Part shown: positions 8,104-17,774 of the stretch, piece after piece
Position numbering within the stretch: the stretch's first letter is position 1
Layout of the letters: each line of letters starts with the position of its first letter
Source: Terriglobia bacterium
GTDB lineage: Bacteria; Acidobacteriota; Terriglobia; Terriglobales; Acidobacteriaceae
Assembly (NCBI GenBank): GCA_020073385.1
Contig: JAIQFH010000021.1
Location: 44,893 to 108,892, forward strand
Direction: 5' to 3'
Length of the DNA: 64,000 nucleotides
Made by a program: the position numbers and the translations under genes
Notes under the pieces: model-generated
Told to the model about the DNA's origin: nothing
Database searches by the model: none
What the model saw: the letters and a program-made list of their open reading frames with translations, nothing else

Positions 8104-8358
8104 ATGCCAAACGAGTCCCACAAAATAGATGGACAACAACTTGTCGAACTCACGCCCGACTTTGTTGGAGAGAGTCGGCATGAGTTCGTGGCCAGACTTG
8201 CTTACCAACATTGGGAGAGGAGGGGCATGCCACTTGGCTCGCCTGAGATTGACTGGTTTGCAGCGGAACGAGCCGTATACGAGTCCCTGATCGCGTCTGG
8301 GTTGGTTTCGCCATCCGCAAGCAACCAACAGGACATGCAGCACGAGATATACCATTAG
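8104..8358 (+). CDS. DUF2934-type small protein
   Basis: This 84-residue protein contains the pattern RHEFVARLAYQHWERRGMPLGSPE-DWFAAE, which matches DUF2934, a short domain common in acidobacteria and rhizobia with no known function. ATG 8104 is preceded by AAGGAG. The region after the domain is polar. It stands alone between a leftward SDR operon and a leftward small gene. Confidence 0.75.
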   Translation: MPNESHKIDGQQLVELTPDFVGESRHEFVARLAYQHWERRGMPLGSPEIDWFAAERAVYESLIASGLVSPSASNQQDMQHEIYH

Positions 8359-8479
8359 TGAATTTGGCACCCAGGAACAAAGATCGTTAGGGAGTGGACC
8401 CAGGTTCTCAGCACACCGCGCCGCCACCTTCACTACTGACCCCGACCGCACAAAGCTGTCGCGACCTAGAGTAAAGGTG

Positions 8480-8671
8480 TTACTTTGTCGCCCGCAGGTC
8501 GAGGCGCTTGAGAATGCCACTGGCCGCGTCGAGCAGAATGACATACGGCTGTGGCTGGCGGAGCGGCTGGGGATAGAACGCTATCAGTTCGCTCGAAATC
8601 CGTATCGCTTCAAGGGTTGACTCGATTTCATGGCGCTCCATGCTGGGGGATAAAGCCTTGTTTGATCTCAT
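8480..8671 (-). CDS. Small hypothetical protein
   Basis: This 63-residue frame starts at ATG 8671 with GAGGAGG only 5 bases upstream, which is the main reason to believe it. The peptide is mixed alpha/beta with an amphipathic N-terminal helix (ESTLEAIRISSELIAF) and no known motif. No neighbour suggests a role. Confidence 0.5.
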   Translation of the reverse strand: MRSNKALSPSMERHEIESTLEAIRISSELIAFYPQPLRQPQPYVILLDAASGILKRLDLRATK

Positions 8672-8703
8672 TAGTCCTCCTCGACCACGTTCATTGTTCC
8701 TAG

Positions 8704-8967
8704 CTAAAGCAACCCGAACTTCTTGTCCTGGATCTGTTCATGCTTACGAACCACCACCGCCCCACGTTCATGATCAAATCGAATTGACATGTGGCGACAG
8801 CATGAAGAGCACAACCAAGCGTATTCAAGCCGCCTCGATTCACTTGCGTGTCTCGATGAATCGCTTTGCTTCGCTGTTGCCGGACAGGATTCGACAAAAT
8901 ATAGCTTTCCTTCGTATAGGTAGCGGAACGTATTCGAACAATGTGGGTTTGCGCATTTAGAGAGCAT
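8704..8967 (-). CDS. Small zinc-ribbon-like protein
   Basis: The 87-residue protein has CANPHC near the N-terminus and CSSCC ~45 residues later, a CxxxxC...CxxC layout suggesting one structural zinc. The frame LSKCANPHCSNTFRYLYEGKLYFVE resembles small zinc-binding proteins I associate with acidobacterial genomes. ATG 8967 is used. Function is unknown; a nucleic-acid or regulatory role is only possible by analogy with zinc ribbons. Confidence 0.6.
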   Translation of the reverse strand: MLSKCANPHCSNTFRYLYEGKLYFVESCPATAKQSDSSRHASESRRLEYAWLCSSCCRHMSIRFDHERGAVVVRKHEQIQDKKFGLL

Positions 8968-9024
8968 GTGATCTCCGAGGTCTCAGTTGGTCAGGCGACA
9001 ATGGCGTCGTTAAAGGTCTCCCAA

Positions 9025-9792
9025 CTAAATTCCCAGGATTGTTCGAATTATTGAAGACAGGATGCTCTTCGAGTAAAGACCCAGAACAGCCGAGGTCAAG
9101 GCGAACTGGACAGCACCGTAGGCAAGGCTGCGAGGCTTCCAACCGCCAAACTCAGCTGCGAGTCCACGTTTCCACGAAAGAAATCCAAGACTAGATTTAC
9201 GATATCTATTCTGCCGTCGCTCCCGTTCAGTCCCACCGGAAGCGATGCTCTTCGTGAAATTCCCGGCAACGACCGCAGCTTCCTCGGGATCCGCAAATCC
9301 GCGGGCGATGATGCTGGGTTCTGCAATGAATTTGCGTAAAGATTGCTCGTCCGGATATTCAAGGACCAGTCGTCCAGGCAAATCTCGTTCGCTAGAGACC
9401 TGTATCACTGCATACTTCACATTCGCGGAATGAACTAATAGATTCATGGCTCTCAGACCGGCCACCTGATGTTCATCAGGCCCTTTCGCTTCCCACTCTG
9501 CAAGTCGAATTCCAAATGGCTGTCGGGTGAGGAACGTCTGAACCATATGTGGGAGCCTTGTGCCAGGTGTTGAGTGCGTCACCCTGCCGACTGCTTTGTC
9601 GAAATCACGACGCGCCGCGTCAGATACTTGGCGCAACGAAACCCCGCCGTTCAAGTCACAGCGTTGGAAGACAAGTGTTGTGGGAGCACTTGCGTCTTCC
9701 GAAGTCGAGGCATTTAAAATAGAAACCGCACATGCTCCCAGCGGATACTCCGATAGTATTCGTCGTTGATGATGATGCCGACCTGCGCGCAT
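9025..9792 (-). CDS. Hypothetical protein with C-terminal hydrophobic segment
   Basis: The frame extends to 9792 but the true start is unclear; the first convincing ATG is 9546 ([11 protein letters not shown]), while coding-like sequence reaches back to ~9700. The 5' part overlaps the divergent response regulator (from 9732), so the start is probably internal. The product is mostly polar with a hydrophobic C-terminus ([21 protein letters not shown] split by polar residues), suggesting a membrane anchor. No family recognised. Confidence 0.45.
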   Translation of the reverse strand: MRAGRHHHQRRILSEYPLGACAVSILNASTSEDASAPTTLVFQRCDLNGGVSLRQVSDAARRDFDKAVGRVTHSTPGTRLPHMVQTFLTRQPFGIRLAEWEAKGPDEHQVAGLRAMNLLVHSANVKYAVIQVSSERDLPGRLVLEYPDEQSLRKFIAEPSIIARGFADPEEAAVVAGNFTKSIASGGTERERRQNRYRKSSLGFLSWKRGLAAEFGGWKPRSLAYGAVQFALTSAVLGLYSKSILSSIIRTILGI

Positions 9793-10361
9793 CGATCCGG
9801 GGTCTGCTGAAATCAGCGGGTTTGCGCTCTGAAGGCTTTGAGACGGCCGAAGAGTTTCTACGAGGAAACCGTTTGAGTGGCCCCAGTTGCCTGATCTTGG
9901 ACGTAAGTCTGCCTGGAATCAGCGGTCTCGATTTTCAGCAGCAACTTCGGAGCGCCGGGCTCCAGATTCCCATAATCTTCGTAACGGGACATGGCGATAT
10001 CCCGATGTCGGTCAAAGCCATGAAATCTGGCGCAGTAGAATTCTTGACCAAACCTTTTGACGACAACGAACTGCTCGATGCGGTTCAACAAGCTCTCGCT
10101 CGCGATTCGGTACGCCTTGCGGAGGAAGCAGAAGTTGCTGCCCTGCGAGCGCGCTACGACATGCTGACGCCACGCGAGCACGAAGTGATGTTGCTTGTTG
10201 TTTCGGGACTCCTTAACAAGCAGATTGCATCAGAGCTGGGAACTAGCGAAATCACCATTAAGGTTCACCGCGCACAGGTGATGCACAAGATGCAGGCTGG
10301 CTCCCTTGCCGAGCTCGTCAGAATGGCAGAGAAGCTCCAGCTTTTCCGAGCAGCCCAGTGA
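9732..10361 (+). CDS. FixJ/NarL-type response regulator
   Basis: The 209-residue protein has a receiver domain (acidic DDD at 13-15, phosphoacceptor D57 in LILDVSLPG, Lys in LTKPFD) and a LuxR-type HTH at ~140-200 ([38 protein letters not shown]). It would be phosphorylated by a cognate kinase and bind DNA. It is first in a rightward set with a receiver-only protein and a sigma-54 activator, and faces two sensor kinases downstream. It has no clear Shine-Dalgarno sequence. Confidence 0.9.
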   Translation: MLPADTPIVFVVDDDADLRASIRGLLKSAGLRSEGFETAEEFLRGNRLSGPSCLILDVSLPGISGLDFQQQLRSAGLQIPIIFVTGHGDIPMSVKAMKSGAVEFLTKPFDDNELLDAVQQALARDSVRLAEEAEVAALRARYDMLTPREHEVMLLVVSGLLNKQIASELGTSEITIKVHRAQVMHKMQAGSLAELVRMAEKLQLFRAAQ

Positions 10362-10477
10362 TATCGGTGGAGCGCCGATTTACGGCGCACGATCCCAAAA
10401 ATCGTCCTGCCCCCTTATACCAAAGCATAATTGCGCTTTATTCGGTGACGGACTATTCATTAGGCAACGTGGCTGGC

Positions 10478-10846
10478 ATGGAGAAGCCGAAAGTGGTTAC
10501 GATTGTCGATGATGACGAGAGCGTCCGGAGCGCAGTGCAAGGGTTGATGAAGGAAGCTGGCTTTACGTCGCTAGCGTTCGCATCTGCTGAGGATTTCCTG
10601 CACTCCGGCGAACAGCAACGAACTAGCTGTCTGATTGCTGATATCCGTATGCCCGGAATGTCAGGCTTGGAACTCCAGTCACTCCTGAATGCTGAGCGCT
10701 TCAAAATTCCCATCATCTTCATTACGGCACAAGGTGACGAGAAGATGCGGATGCAGGCGTTACGGGCAGGAGCAGTAGAGTTTCTGACTAAACCCTTCGA
10801 CGACGAAGCGCTGCTCGACACTGTACGAGCAGCATTAGAGAGCTAA
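10478..10846 (+). CDS. Single-domain (receiver-only) response regulator
   Basis: The 122-residue protein is a CheY-like receiver with DDD at 11-13, phosphoacceptor D55 (LIADIRMPG) and Lys in LTKPFDD. It closely resembles the receiver of the preceding regulator but lacks an output domain, so it may act as a phosphate relay or sink. The start chosen (ATG 10478) has a weak ribosome binding site; the frame is open further upstream. A strong hairpin follows its stop. Confidence 0.85.
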   Translation: MEKPKVVTIVDDDESVRSAVQGLMKEAGFTSLAFASAEDFLHSGEQQRTSCLIADIRMPGMSGLELQSLLNAERFKIPIIFITAQGDEKMRMQALRAGAVEFLTKPFDDEALLDTVRAALES

Positions 10847-10863
10847 GCTTCTGGCCCATTGCC

Positions 10864-10887
10864 GTAAGGCTCAGTGGGGAGCCTTAC
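10864..10887 (+). terminator. Hairpin between receiver gene and sigma-54 activator gene
   Basis: GTAAGGCTC (10864-10872) and GAGCCTTAC (10879-10887) pair perfectly over nine bases around a six-base loop. No T-run follows, so it may be an attenuator, a processing signal or a protein-binding site as well as a terminator. It lies 18 bases after one gene and 12 before the next. Confidence 0.45.
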
Positions 10888-10898
10888 ATGAGATCTTC

Positions 10899-11972
10899 TT
10901 GGGGTCATCTGTGGAAGGTGTCCGCACAGTTCGCCCGTTGGAACCGGATCGTCACGAGAGCCGATTCGGCCAAATTATAGGTGACAGCCCTGCTCTAGAA
11001 TTTGTGCTTGCGGAGGTGGAACGAGTGGCGCCCACTGACTCCACCGTTCTTGTCCTTGGCGAAACAGGAACTGGAAAGGAACTGATCGCGCGTGCAATCC
11101 ATAACCTCAGCACACGTTGCGGGCGCCCTTTTGTAAAACTGAATTGCTCGGCCATTCCCCTTGATTTGTTGGAGAGCGAACTGTTTGGTCATGAGAAGGG
11201 TGCTTTTACCGGAGCGATCGCTCAGAAGATAGGCCGTTTTGAAATGGCCGATTCTGGAACTCTGTTTCTGGATGAAATCGGGGACATGCCGTTGATGTTG
11301 CAGCCTAAGCTGCTACGGGTCCTGCAAGAGCAGGAGTTCGAGCGTCTTGGCAGCGGCCGGACCCACCACATCAACGTGCGCCTTGTCGCTGCGACACACC
11401 GAAATCTAGAAGAGATGGTAGCTCGCAACGAATTTCGGAGCGACCTCTATTATCGTCTGAACGTATTTCCTGTAGTGTTGCCACCGCTGCGGGAGCGCCG
11501 CCCGGATATTCCGCAGCTAGTCGAGCATTTTGTCGAGGTGTTCGCCCGAAAGATGGATAAACGAATTGATCACGTACCGCAGGCGACAGTGGATGCATTC
11601 GTCTCGCATTCCTGGCCGGGGAACGTGCGGGAACTACAGAACCTGATTGAACGGGCGGTGATACGGTCAACCGATGGGGTGTTGCCAAACCCTTTGCCAA
11701 TATCAGATCAGGGCGCGAGAACGGCGACTCGTGCTTCTGCACCGAACACGTTCAGAGACTCCAATCGAACAGTAATCCTGCAAGCGCTGCGGGCGGCAGG
11801 CTGGGTTATCGGTGGATCAGGCGGCGCTGCAGTACGGCTGGGACTGAAGCGGACCACCTTAATTGCCAAAATGAAAAAACTTGGGATCACGCGACCGATG
11901 CACCAAAACAATTTGGATCCGTTCACCGAAACCGTTGAAAGCGACCAATTCCTGCGACCCTCAACAGAGTGA
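10899..11972 (+). CDS. Sigma-54-dependent transcriptional activator without sensor domain
   Basis: The 357-residue protein is an AAA+ enhancer-binding protein: Walker A GETGTGKE (54-61), the sigma-54-contacting GAFTGA loop (101-106), Walker B TLFLDEIGDMP and an R-finger region (SDLYYRLNVFP), then a Fis-type HTH near the C-terminus (AVRLGLKRTTLIAKMKKLGI). The usual N-terminal receiver or GAF domain is missing; only ~20 residues precede the AAA+ core. Control may come from the receiver-only protein just upstream or from expression level. The start is TTG 10899 or GTG 10911. Confidence 0.85.
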   Translation: MGSSVEGVRTVRPLEPDRHESRFGQIIGDSPALEFVLAEVERVAPTDSTVLVLGETGTGKELIARAIHNLSTRCGRPFVKLNCSAIPLDLLESELFGHEKGAFTGAIAQKIGRFEMADSGTLFLDEIGDMPLMLQPKLLRVLQEQEFERLGSGRTHHINVRLVAATHRNLEEMVARNEFRSDLYYRLNVFPVVLPPLRERRPDIPQLVEHFVEVFARKMDKRIDHVPQATVDAFVSHSWPGNVRELQNLIERAVIRSTDGVLPNPLPISDQGARTATRASAPNTFRDSNRTVILQALRAAGWVIGGSGGAAVRLGLKRTTLIAKMKKLGITRPMHQNNLDPFTETVESDQFLRPSTE

Positions 11973-12009
11973 CACTCCCAACACGCTAGCTGGCTTTGTT
12001 TCCGGGTGA

Positions 12010-12745
12010 AGCTGCTAAGTTATGCAACCTCCCTAGCTGTAGTCTCGATCGGCATCGTAAATTGAAAGGTTGTGCCCGGTCCAGAGTTGGGGGTTGCCCA
12101 CAAGCGGCCGCCATGGGACTCGATAATGGACCGGCTAATCGCCAATCCCATGCCCGTGCCTTGAGGCTTTGATGTGAAGAAAGCATTGAAGATTTGCTCC
12201 GCCTGTTCTGGCTTTATTCCGGTTCCAACATCGGCAACGGAGATCAGAACCTGACGATCCTCACGTCGCGAGGTGAGCGTAAGTTTGCCCGGAGTGCTCA
12301 AGTCCGTCATAGCTTCGATACCATTGAGCATGAGGTTCATTAAGACTTGCTGTAACTGTACGCGGTCTACCATGATCTGCGGCACATCGCTCGCCAGGTC
12401 ACCATCAATCGAAATCGAATGCCGTGCTGCCTCACTGCGCAGCAAAGCAATCATCTCCCGAATGATTTCATTCACGTTAACCATTTCCCGCCGCAGAAGG
12501 CCTTTTTTGAAGAGTGAACCGATCCGACCGACGATGTCGGACGCTCGGGTGACGTCTTTGATGAGTCTCGAGGCTGCGTCGCGTGCTTCCGTCAGATCGG
12601 GTTGATCTCGGCTGAGCCACCGCATGCAGGTCTTGGCATTTGTTACCGCCGCAGCGATAGGCTGCCTGACCTCGTGGGTCAACGCGGCGGTCAGTTCTCC
12701 CATCGTGCTCACCCGGTGTATGTGCGCAAGCTCCGCCCGCGCGCG
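12010..12745. repeat. Duplicated histidine-kinase module, copy 1
   Basis: This stretch is nearly identical to 15457-16192, same orientation. It encodes the HisKA and HATPase_c domains and runs past both stop codons to the shared CTGCTAAGTTATGCAACCTC. Differences are scattered single bases plus a 3-base indel, pointing to recent duplication or gene conversion. Confidence 0.85.
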
Positions 12746-15322
12746 CCTGAGCTCTTCTTCGGCGCGATGGCGTTCGAGGTAACGCTGCTCGACGCTGCGG
12801 ACCCGCAGTCGGTAGAGCATCCAGATCAATACTATGAAAGAAGCCAAGCATGCCGCGCGGAACCAACCAGTCTGATAGTAGGCCGGGGCGATCGAGAAAT
12901 CCAAAGATGTGCCAGCGTTGTTCCATACTCCGTCGTTATTACAGGCGATGAGACGGAAGTGATAAGACCCCGGATCGAGGTTTGTGTAGAAAGCCTCCCG
13001 GCGCGTTCCTGCTTCCTGCCACTCTTTGTCTTGTCCTTCAAGCTTATAGCGAAAGCGAACCCGTTCGGGAACAGTGAGACTTGTAGCCGTATAGGCGATT
13101 TGCAAATTTGCGATTCGGGACGGCAACTTCAAAAGAGTCGAGTTGTTATATTTCCTGCCGTTAGCAATAACAGATTCAATCAATACAGGTGGCGGCACCG
13201 TGTTCCGTACAATACGCTTGGGATTGATCCACGATAACCCGTTTGTTGTGGCGAACCAAAGGCGGCCGTCCGTTGTTTGCACGGCCGACGGTGAGGCCAG
13301 GGGTCCTCTCAGTGCTGCGGTCAACCCATCCAGCAAACTGAAGCTCTCGAAGCCCACTTTGCCGGAGCCCAACTGTCGAAGCTGAGCTTCGCGAATGTGA
13401 ATCATTCCCCGATGTTCGGAAAACCATAACCCATCTTCAGGATCGGCAATGATTCCGGAAACACCGCCGAAGGTACTGCCGTCGGATGGATTTACCGCCT
13501 GAAAGCGGCTGCCATCAAAGAACTCCAGACCAAGCTCGCCACCAATCCATATCTCCGTCCCTTTGCCCTGGATAGACGTGACGGCCCCTATCTGAACGCC
13601 GTCCTTGTCAGAAAAACTTTTGACTCTGTCATCATTCAGCATCGCGACCGTATTCGCGAATCCGAACCATATACGTCCTTCTGAATCAGTAAACTCCGCA
13701 GTCGCGGGGCCCCGGGGACCACCCAGGCTCTCAAGGCTGGTCCAACTGGACCTTTCCAGTCGAAAAGTTCCTGACTCCATCGATATCCACAATCTGCCCA
13801 GCCGGTCCTGAGCGATAGCGTTAATGCGCGATTGCGGACTCACAGCGATCCCACCTGCCGTTGGCAGATCGAGTTGGCGCAGTATTAGTCCCTGCCCTGC
13901 AGGCACAGCGCCATGGTAGTTGTAGGTTACCGCTCCTGGCTTCGAACCAATCGCATCCAAACGTTCGTGGGCAAGGCGGGAGATATTCCACGGCGTCGCG
14001 AACCACACAACGCCATTCGGATCACGATAGGCGCAATCAACGGGCTGGTCACGCAGTTGTGTCACGATTTTGTCATTCCGAATCTTCAGCAGAACCTGAG
14101 GCCCGATACCGGCAGCCCAAAGCGCCCCTTGGTCACCCGCCGTCAGAGCGCTTGTTGTAAAAGAGTGCAACGATGGGATCGGCAGAGCCCCGCGATACGA
14201 AATTGGCTGAAGGGGGACCGAGACGACAGGACTTTGTCGGAATCGATCTAGTCCGCCGCTCGTGCCGAACCATACATTGCCCTCGCGGTCCTGCAGCACG
14301 CAATGTACGTAATCGCTGGTCAGACCATTCTCTTGGGTGAACGCCTCCACCTCGGAATTGTGGAACTGCCATGCAGACGGCCCTTTAATCTTTGGTGGAT
14401 GGAGGCGCTCCGGATACGGAACACGACGGATTCCATTGCCAGCGGTGGTAATCCAAAGACTTCCTTGACCGTCAAATGTGATTGCCGGCGCTCCTACAAG
14501 GACTGCCGGCCCCGACCTTCCGTCGTTTTTTCCTGGCAACGGAACAGGTCGGACTCCGTAGCCCCCTTCTGCCATCCACAATGTGTCGTCGGGCGCTTCA
14601 GCAAGGCTTTCCACAATAGGTAGGAGCCGCTGTGCAGCTATCTGAAACTGGTGTCCTCCCTCCACGAGATACGCCACACTGGTCGGCGTCCCCACCCAAA
14701 CTGTGCCGGCGTGATCTACGAAAACGGTATTGGCTGGGCCCGCGAACCCCCAATCAGTTCCGACCTTTCTCCAGTGTGAACCTTCTAGGCGAGCTAGCCC
14801 ATCCTCTCCTGCCGCTATCCAAATTGCGCCCTGCCGGTCACGTGCGAATGCCAACACCGCACGAGAAGGAAGCCCCTCCGGCTTGCCGTAGTCGGTCACC
14901 GTTCCATTCTTAAGGACGCTGACCCCTCCGTACAGATAGCCCACCCATAGACCTCCATCTGGTACGGCGAATAGAGAGATCACATTGCGTTGCGGAAAGG
15001 CCTGCCCGGATTGCAATTTGTAGGGTTGAAATCGAATTCCATCGAAACGAAATAATCCGGTTGGAGTCCCTAGCCACAAGTAGCCATCCGTGGTTTGGGC
15101 CAACGCGCTTACCTGGCCGGGCGCTCCTTCGATATAGGTCCAGCTTGTGTGGTAGAGCTGGTCGAGGCTGCGATCACGATCGATCCCGTAAAGGTGGCCG
15201 CAGAGACATAGGAGCCAAGAGCAGAGCCAGAAGCCAAATCTCCTCTGACGGGGTGTGTTCCGGGCCAGGGACCTGACGAAGTCGGTCAATTGTTCTGGAT
15301 CTCGTTGAATGTCCAGCATCAT
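12020..15322 (-). CDS. Propeller-type sensor histidine kinase
   Basis: The ~1100-residue protein has a signal/anchor segment near residue 30, a long periplasmic beta-propeller region of two-component-regulator repeats (recurring GxLWxGT/GxIWFG blades, ~60-700), a Y_Y_Y domain (~705-770), a transmembrane helix (FRAACLASFIVLIWMLY) and a cytoplasmic HisKA/HATPase_c kinase. The H-box is LTHEVRQP, the N-box LMNLMLNGIEAM and the G-boxes VGTGIKPEQ and GTGMGLAIS. No receiver is attached. Such proteins sense periplasmic or polysaccharide-related signals. ATG 15322 or 15319 is chosen; the frame reaches 15343. Its kinase end is a near copy of the next gene's. Confidence 0.85.
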   Translation of the reverse strand: MMLDIQRDPEQLTDFVRSLARNTPRQRRFGFWLCSWLLCLCGHLYGIDRDRSLDQLYHTSWTYIEGAPGQVSALAQTTDGYLWLGTPTGLFRFDGIRFQPYKLQSGQAFPQRNVISLFAVPDGGLWVGYLYGGVSVLKNGTVTDYGKPEGLPSRAVLAFARDRQGAIWIAAGEDGLARLEGSHWRKVGTDWGFAGPANTVFVDHAGTVWVGTPTSVAYLVEGGHQFQIAAQRLLPIVESLAEAPDDTLWMAEGGYGVRPVPLPGKNDGRSGPAVLVGAPAITFDGQGSLWITTAGNGIRRVPYPERLHPPKIKGPSAWQFHNSEVEAFTQENGLTSDYVHCVLQDREGNVWFGTSGGLDRFRQSPVVSVPLQPISYRGALPIPSLHSFTTSALTAGDQGALWAAGIGPQVLLKIRNDKIVTQLRDQPVDCAYRDPNGVVWFATPWNISRLAHERLDAIGSKPGAVTYNYHGAVPAGQGLILRQLDLPTAGGIAVSPQSRINAIAQDRLGRLWISMESGTFRLERSSWTSLESLGGPRGPATAEFTDSEGRIWFGFANTVAMLNDDRVKSFSDKDGVQIGAVTSIQGKGTEIWIGGELGLEFFDGSRFQAVNPSDGSTFGGVSGIIADPEDGLWFSEHRGMIHIREAQLRQLGSGKVGFESFSLLDGLTAALRGPLASPSAVQTTDGRLWFATTNGLSWINPKRIVRNTVPPPVLIESVIANGRKYNNSTLLKLPSRIANLQIAYTATSLTVPERVRFRYKLEGQDKEWQEAGTRREAFYTNLDPGSYHFRLIACNNDGVWNNAGTSLDFSIAPAYYQTGWFRAACLASFIVLIWMLYRLRVRSVEQRYLERHRAEEELRRARAELAHIHRVSTMGELTAALTHEVRQPIAAAVTNAKTCMRWLSRDQPDLTEARDAASRLIKDVTRASDIVGRIGSLFKKGLLRREMVNVNEIIREMIALLRSEAARHSISIDGDLASDVPQIMVDRVQLQQVLMNLMLNGIEAMTDLSTPGKLTLTSRREDRQVLISVADVGTGIKPEQAEQIFNAFFTSKPQGTGMGLAISRSIIESHGGRLWATPNSGPGTTFQFTMPIETTAREVA

Positions 15323-15456
15323 CTTTGATTCGCGACCGACCAAGGTCCCTCACAGTCCAATCGCTCGGGACAGAAGCAATGACCAGCTTTATTTTGCGGC
15401 ATCGGGCTCAGCAGAAACAGGTGATCCGTGGATCACACATCCCGAAAGTCAGTGAG

Positions 15457-16192
15457 GCTGCTAAGTTATGCAACCTCCCTAGCTGCAGCCTCGATCGGCA
15501 GCGTGAACTGAAAGGTTGTGCCCGGTCCAGAGTTGGGGGCTGCCCACAAGCGGCCGCCATGGGACTCGACAATGGACCGGCTAATCGCCAATCCCATGCC
15601 CGTGCCTTGAGGTTTTGATGTGAAGAAAGCATTGAAGATTTGCTCCGCCTGTTCTGGCTTTATTCCGGTTCCAACATCGACCACGGAGATCAGAACCTGC
15701 CCATTCTCCTCATGCCGCGAGCTGATCGTAAGTTTGCCGGGAGTGTTCAAGTCCGTCATAGCTTCAATGCCATTCAGCATCAGATTCATCAAGACCTGCT
15801 GTAACTGTACGCGGTCCACCATGATCTGCGGCACATCGCTCGCCAGGTCACCATCAATCGAAATCGAATGCCTTGCTGCCTCACTGCGCAGCAAAACGAT
15901 CATCTCCCGAATGATTTCATTTACATTCACCATTTCTCGCTGCAGAAGGCCTTTCTTGAACAGGGAACCGATCCGACTGATGATATCGGAGGCTCGGGTG
16001 ACGTCTTTGATGAGTCTCGAGGCCGCGTCGCGTGCTTCCGTCAGATCGGGTTGATCTCGGCTGAGCCACCGCATGCAGGTCTTGGCGTTTGTTACCGCCG
16101 CAGAGATCGGCTGTTTGACCTCGTGGGTCAATGCGGCGGTCAGTTCTCCCATCGTGCTCACGCGGTTGATGTGCGCAAGGTCCGCCTGTGCT
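15457..16192. repeat. Duplicated histidine-kinase module, copy 2
   Basis: Direct-repeat partner of 12010-12745. Similarity ends on the coding-upstream side where the two kinases change from Y_Y_Y/TM to PAS sequence, close to the HisKA start. Reading frame is kept in both copies. Confidence 0.85.
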
Positions 16193-17172
16193 TGGCGCAA
16201 TCGCTCGTGTTCCTCCTCTGCCCGCTTTCTTTCAGTGATATCGCGGATAAAGCCAGTGAACACTTGCCCACCTTCAGTGGTCGCCTCCCCAAAGGCGACT
16301 TCGACCGGGAATTCTTCGCCATTCCTCTTTAGGCCGATTAGCTCGGTGCCATCCCAATTCATGTGTCGCTGCCCGGTGCTTACAAATCGTTGCAGACCAG
16401 CCTTGTGCAAATCACGCAGGTAATCGGGCATCAAAATAGTCAGGGATTCACCAATTAACTCCTGGAGCGCGTAGCCAAACATTTTGCTAGCTGCAGAGTT
16501 GGCGAAAAGGATACGGCTGTTCCAATCGATTGTGACAACGGCATCGGTGGCCACCTCGACCACCGACCGATAGCCGGCTTCGCTGCGTCGAAGCGCGTCT
16601 TCAGCGTGGTTCCGCGCCTCAAGAGCTCGGGCGTTGACGATCGCCACGGCTGCTTGATCGGCGAATAACTTCATCCAAGTAAAGCCCTGTCGGTCCAGAG
16701 GAACGCGGGTAAAGACTGCAAGCACGCCCAAAGTCTTGCCACCTGAAATGAGCGGGTACCCCGCAAAACTGCGAATCCCTTCGCGTTGTGCCCATTCTGG
16801 CCGTGCAATCTGCTCTCGTTCGCTGGCCACGTCGTGAATCAACATCGCTCTTCCACTCCCGCCGACTCTTCCCACCTTCTGTGTATTGACGGGCATACGG
16901 CGGAAATGGCCGTCAAGAACTGTCCAATCTTCTCCAGGCGACTGGAGAGGAGTTCCCGCGCTCGCGACCAAGTGAAAACACTCTGTTTGGTCGAGGCACT
17001 CTGCTCGCATGAAGCAGGAGACACAGATATCGCCCGGAGACGCAAGCCAGATGCGCGCGAGGGCAATATCAGGGTGACCTGCACACCCTTCCACAATTGT
17101 GCGGAGGACGCCCTGAACACTTTGTTCAGCGGCGACCCTTACGGCAAGCGAGAGAAGAGCCTCCGCGTTCAT
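15466..17172 (-). CDS. GAF-PAS sensor histidine kinase
   Basis: The 568-residue cytoplasmic protein has a GAF domain (~15-185), a PAS domain with PAC tail (~195-320; NSRILFANSAASKMFGY, GEEFPVEVAFGEAT), then HisKA with LTHEVKQP and HATPase_c with GTGMGLAISRSIVESHGG. ATG 17172 overlaps the stop of the upstream kinase fragment as TTATGA. In related large proteins a Ser/Thr kinase and an ATPase domain precede such a GAF-PAS-kinase tail, so this gene appears to be the tail left by an internal deletion. It probably still works as a stand-alone kinase. Confidence 0.8.
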   Translation of the reverse strand: MNAEALLSLAVRVAAEQSVQGVLRTIVEGCAGHPDIALARIWLASPGDICVSCFMRAECLDQTECFHLVASAGTPLQSPGEDWTVLDGHFRRMPVNTQKVGRVGGSGRAMLIHDVASEREQIARPEWAQREGIRSFAGYPLISGGKTLGVLAVFTRVPLDRQGFTWMKLFADQAAVAIVNARALEARNHAEDALRRSEAGYRSVVEVATDAVVTIDWNSRILFANSAASKMFGYALQELIGESLTILMPDYLRDLHKAGLQRFVSTGQRHMNWDGTELIGLKRNGEEFPVEVAFGEATTEGGQVFTGFIRDITERKRAEEEHERLRQAQADLAHINRVSTMGELTAALTHEVKQPISAAVTNAKTCMRWLSRDQPDLTEARDAASRLIKDVTRASDIISRIGSLFKKGLLQREMVNVNEIIREMIVLLRSEAARHSISIDGDLASDVPQIMVDRVQLQQVLMNLMLNGIEAMTDLNTPGKLTISSRHEENGQVLISVVDVGTGIKPEQAEQIFNAFFTSKPQGTGMGLAISRSIVESHGGRLWAAPNSGPGTTFQFTLPIEAAAREVA

Positions 17173-17603
17173 AAGAAAACCGACTTTTTTCTGAGGTGCG
17201 CTCTGCTGGGTCTCGTTGCGCGCACATCCTTGTGAATGAGCTTCCTTTCGTGCAACCCGTCGAGCGCTGTTGCGAGGCCGACAGCGACCCGTAAGAACTG
17301 CGTCCTCTCCATCGCCCCTGAAAGGAATCCATCGAGAGTTTCGCCGCCAGGATCTTCAAGTACGAGCGTCAGTTCCGCGCCTCGGTCTGAAAGATCCACG
17401 GGCCGCACCGCCCAAGCCGAGTCCAGTTCGCTCCTCAATGAGTATTCGTGATCGATCTTCTTGAGTGTCTCGGGGCTGGGCCGAGTTGTAGCCGGGGTCA
17501 GCAACAGAACGGGAGGTAGTTCTGTTTGCTCCGCGTGAGCCCGGTACAGAATGAATTCTCCGTCGTCACGGAGACGGTTGAGGGAATACCCCGAAAGCTG
17601 CAC
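17169..17603 (-). pseudogene. Truncated serine/threonine kinase N-terminus
   Basis: The 144-residue product matches the start of Ser/Thr kinases fused to ATPase and histidine kinase domains: an N-lobe with LTLVLEDPGGETLDGFL and the beginning of the catalytic loop (LHERKLIHKDV). It stops before the DFG motif and activation segment, ending in unrelated residues. The stop overlaps the next gene's ATG. The N-lobe lacks a normal VAIK lysine. This looks like one end of a deletion that joined a kinase N-lobe to the GAF-PAS module; kinase activity is not expected. Confidence 0.65.
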
Positions 17604-17774
17604 TATGACCCCCCACGCCCCACGGCATCACCGTGCTTATTGGCTTTGGATTGGTCCGCACCGAGCGCAAGGGAGGACCGATGATGCCTTTTCAGGAGAT
17701 TTTAGAACCAGATTGCGACAGGAATCAACAACGGAAGGATTGCATGCACGTTTAACGTGTGTGGGAGTGGACGG

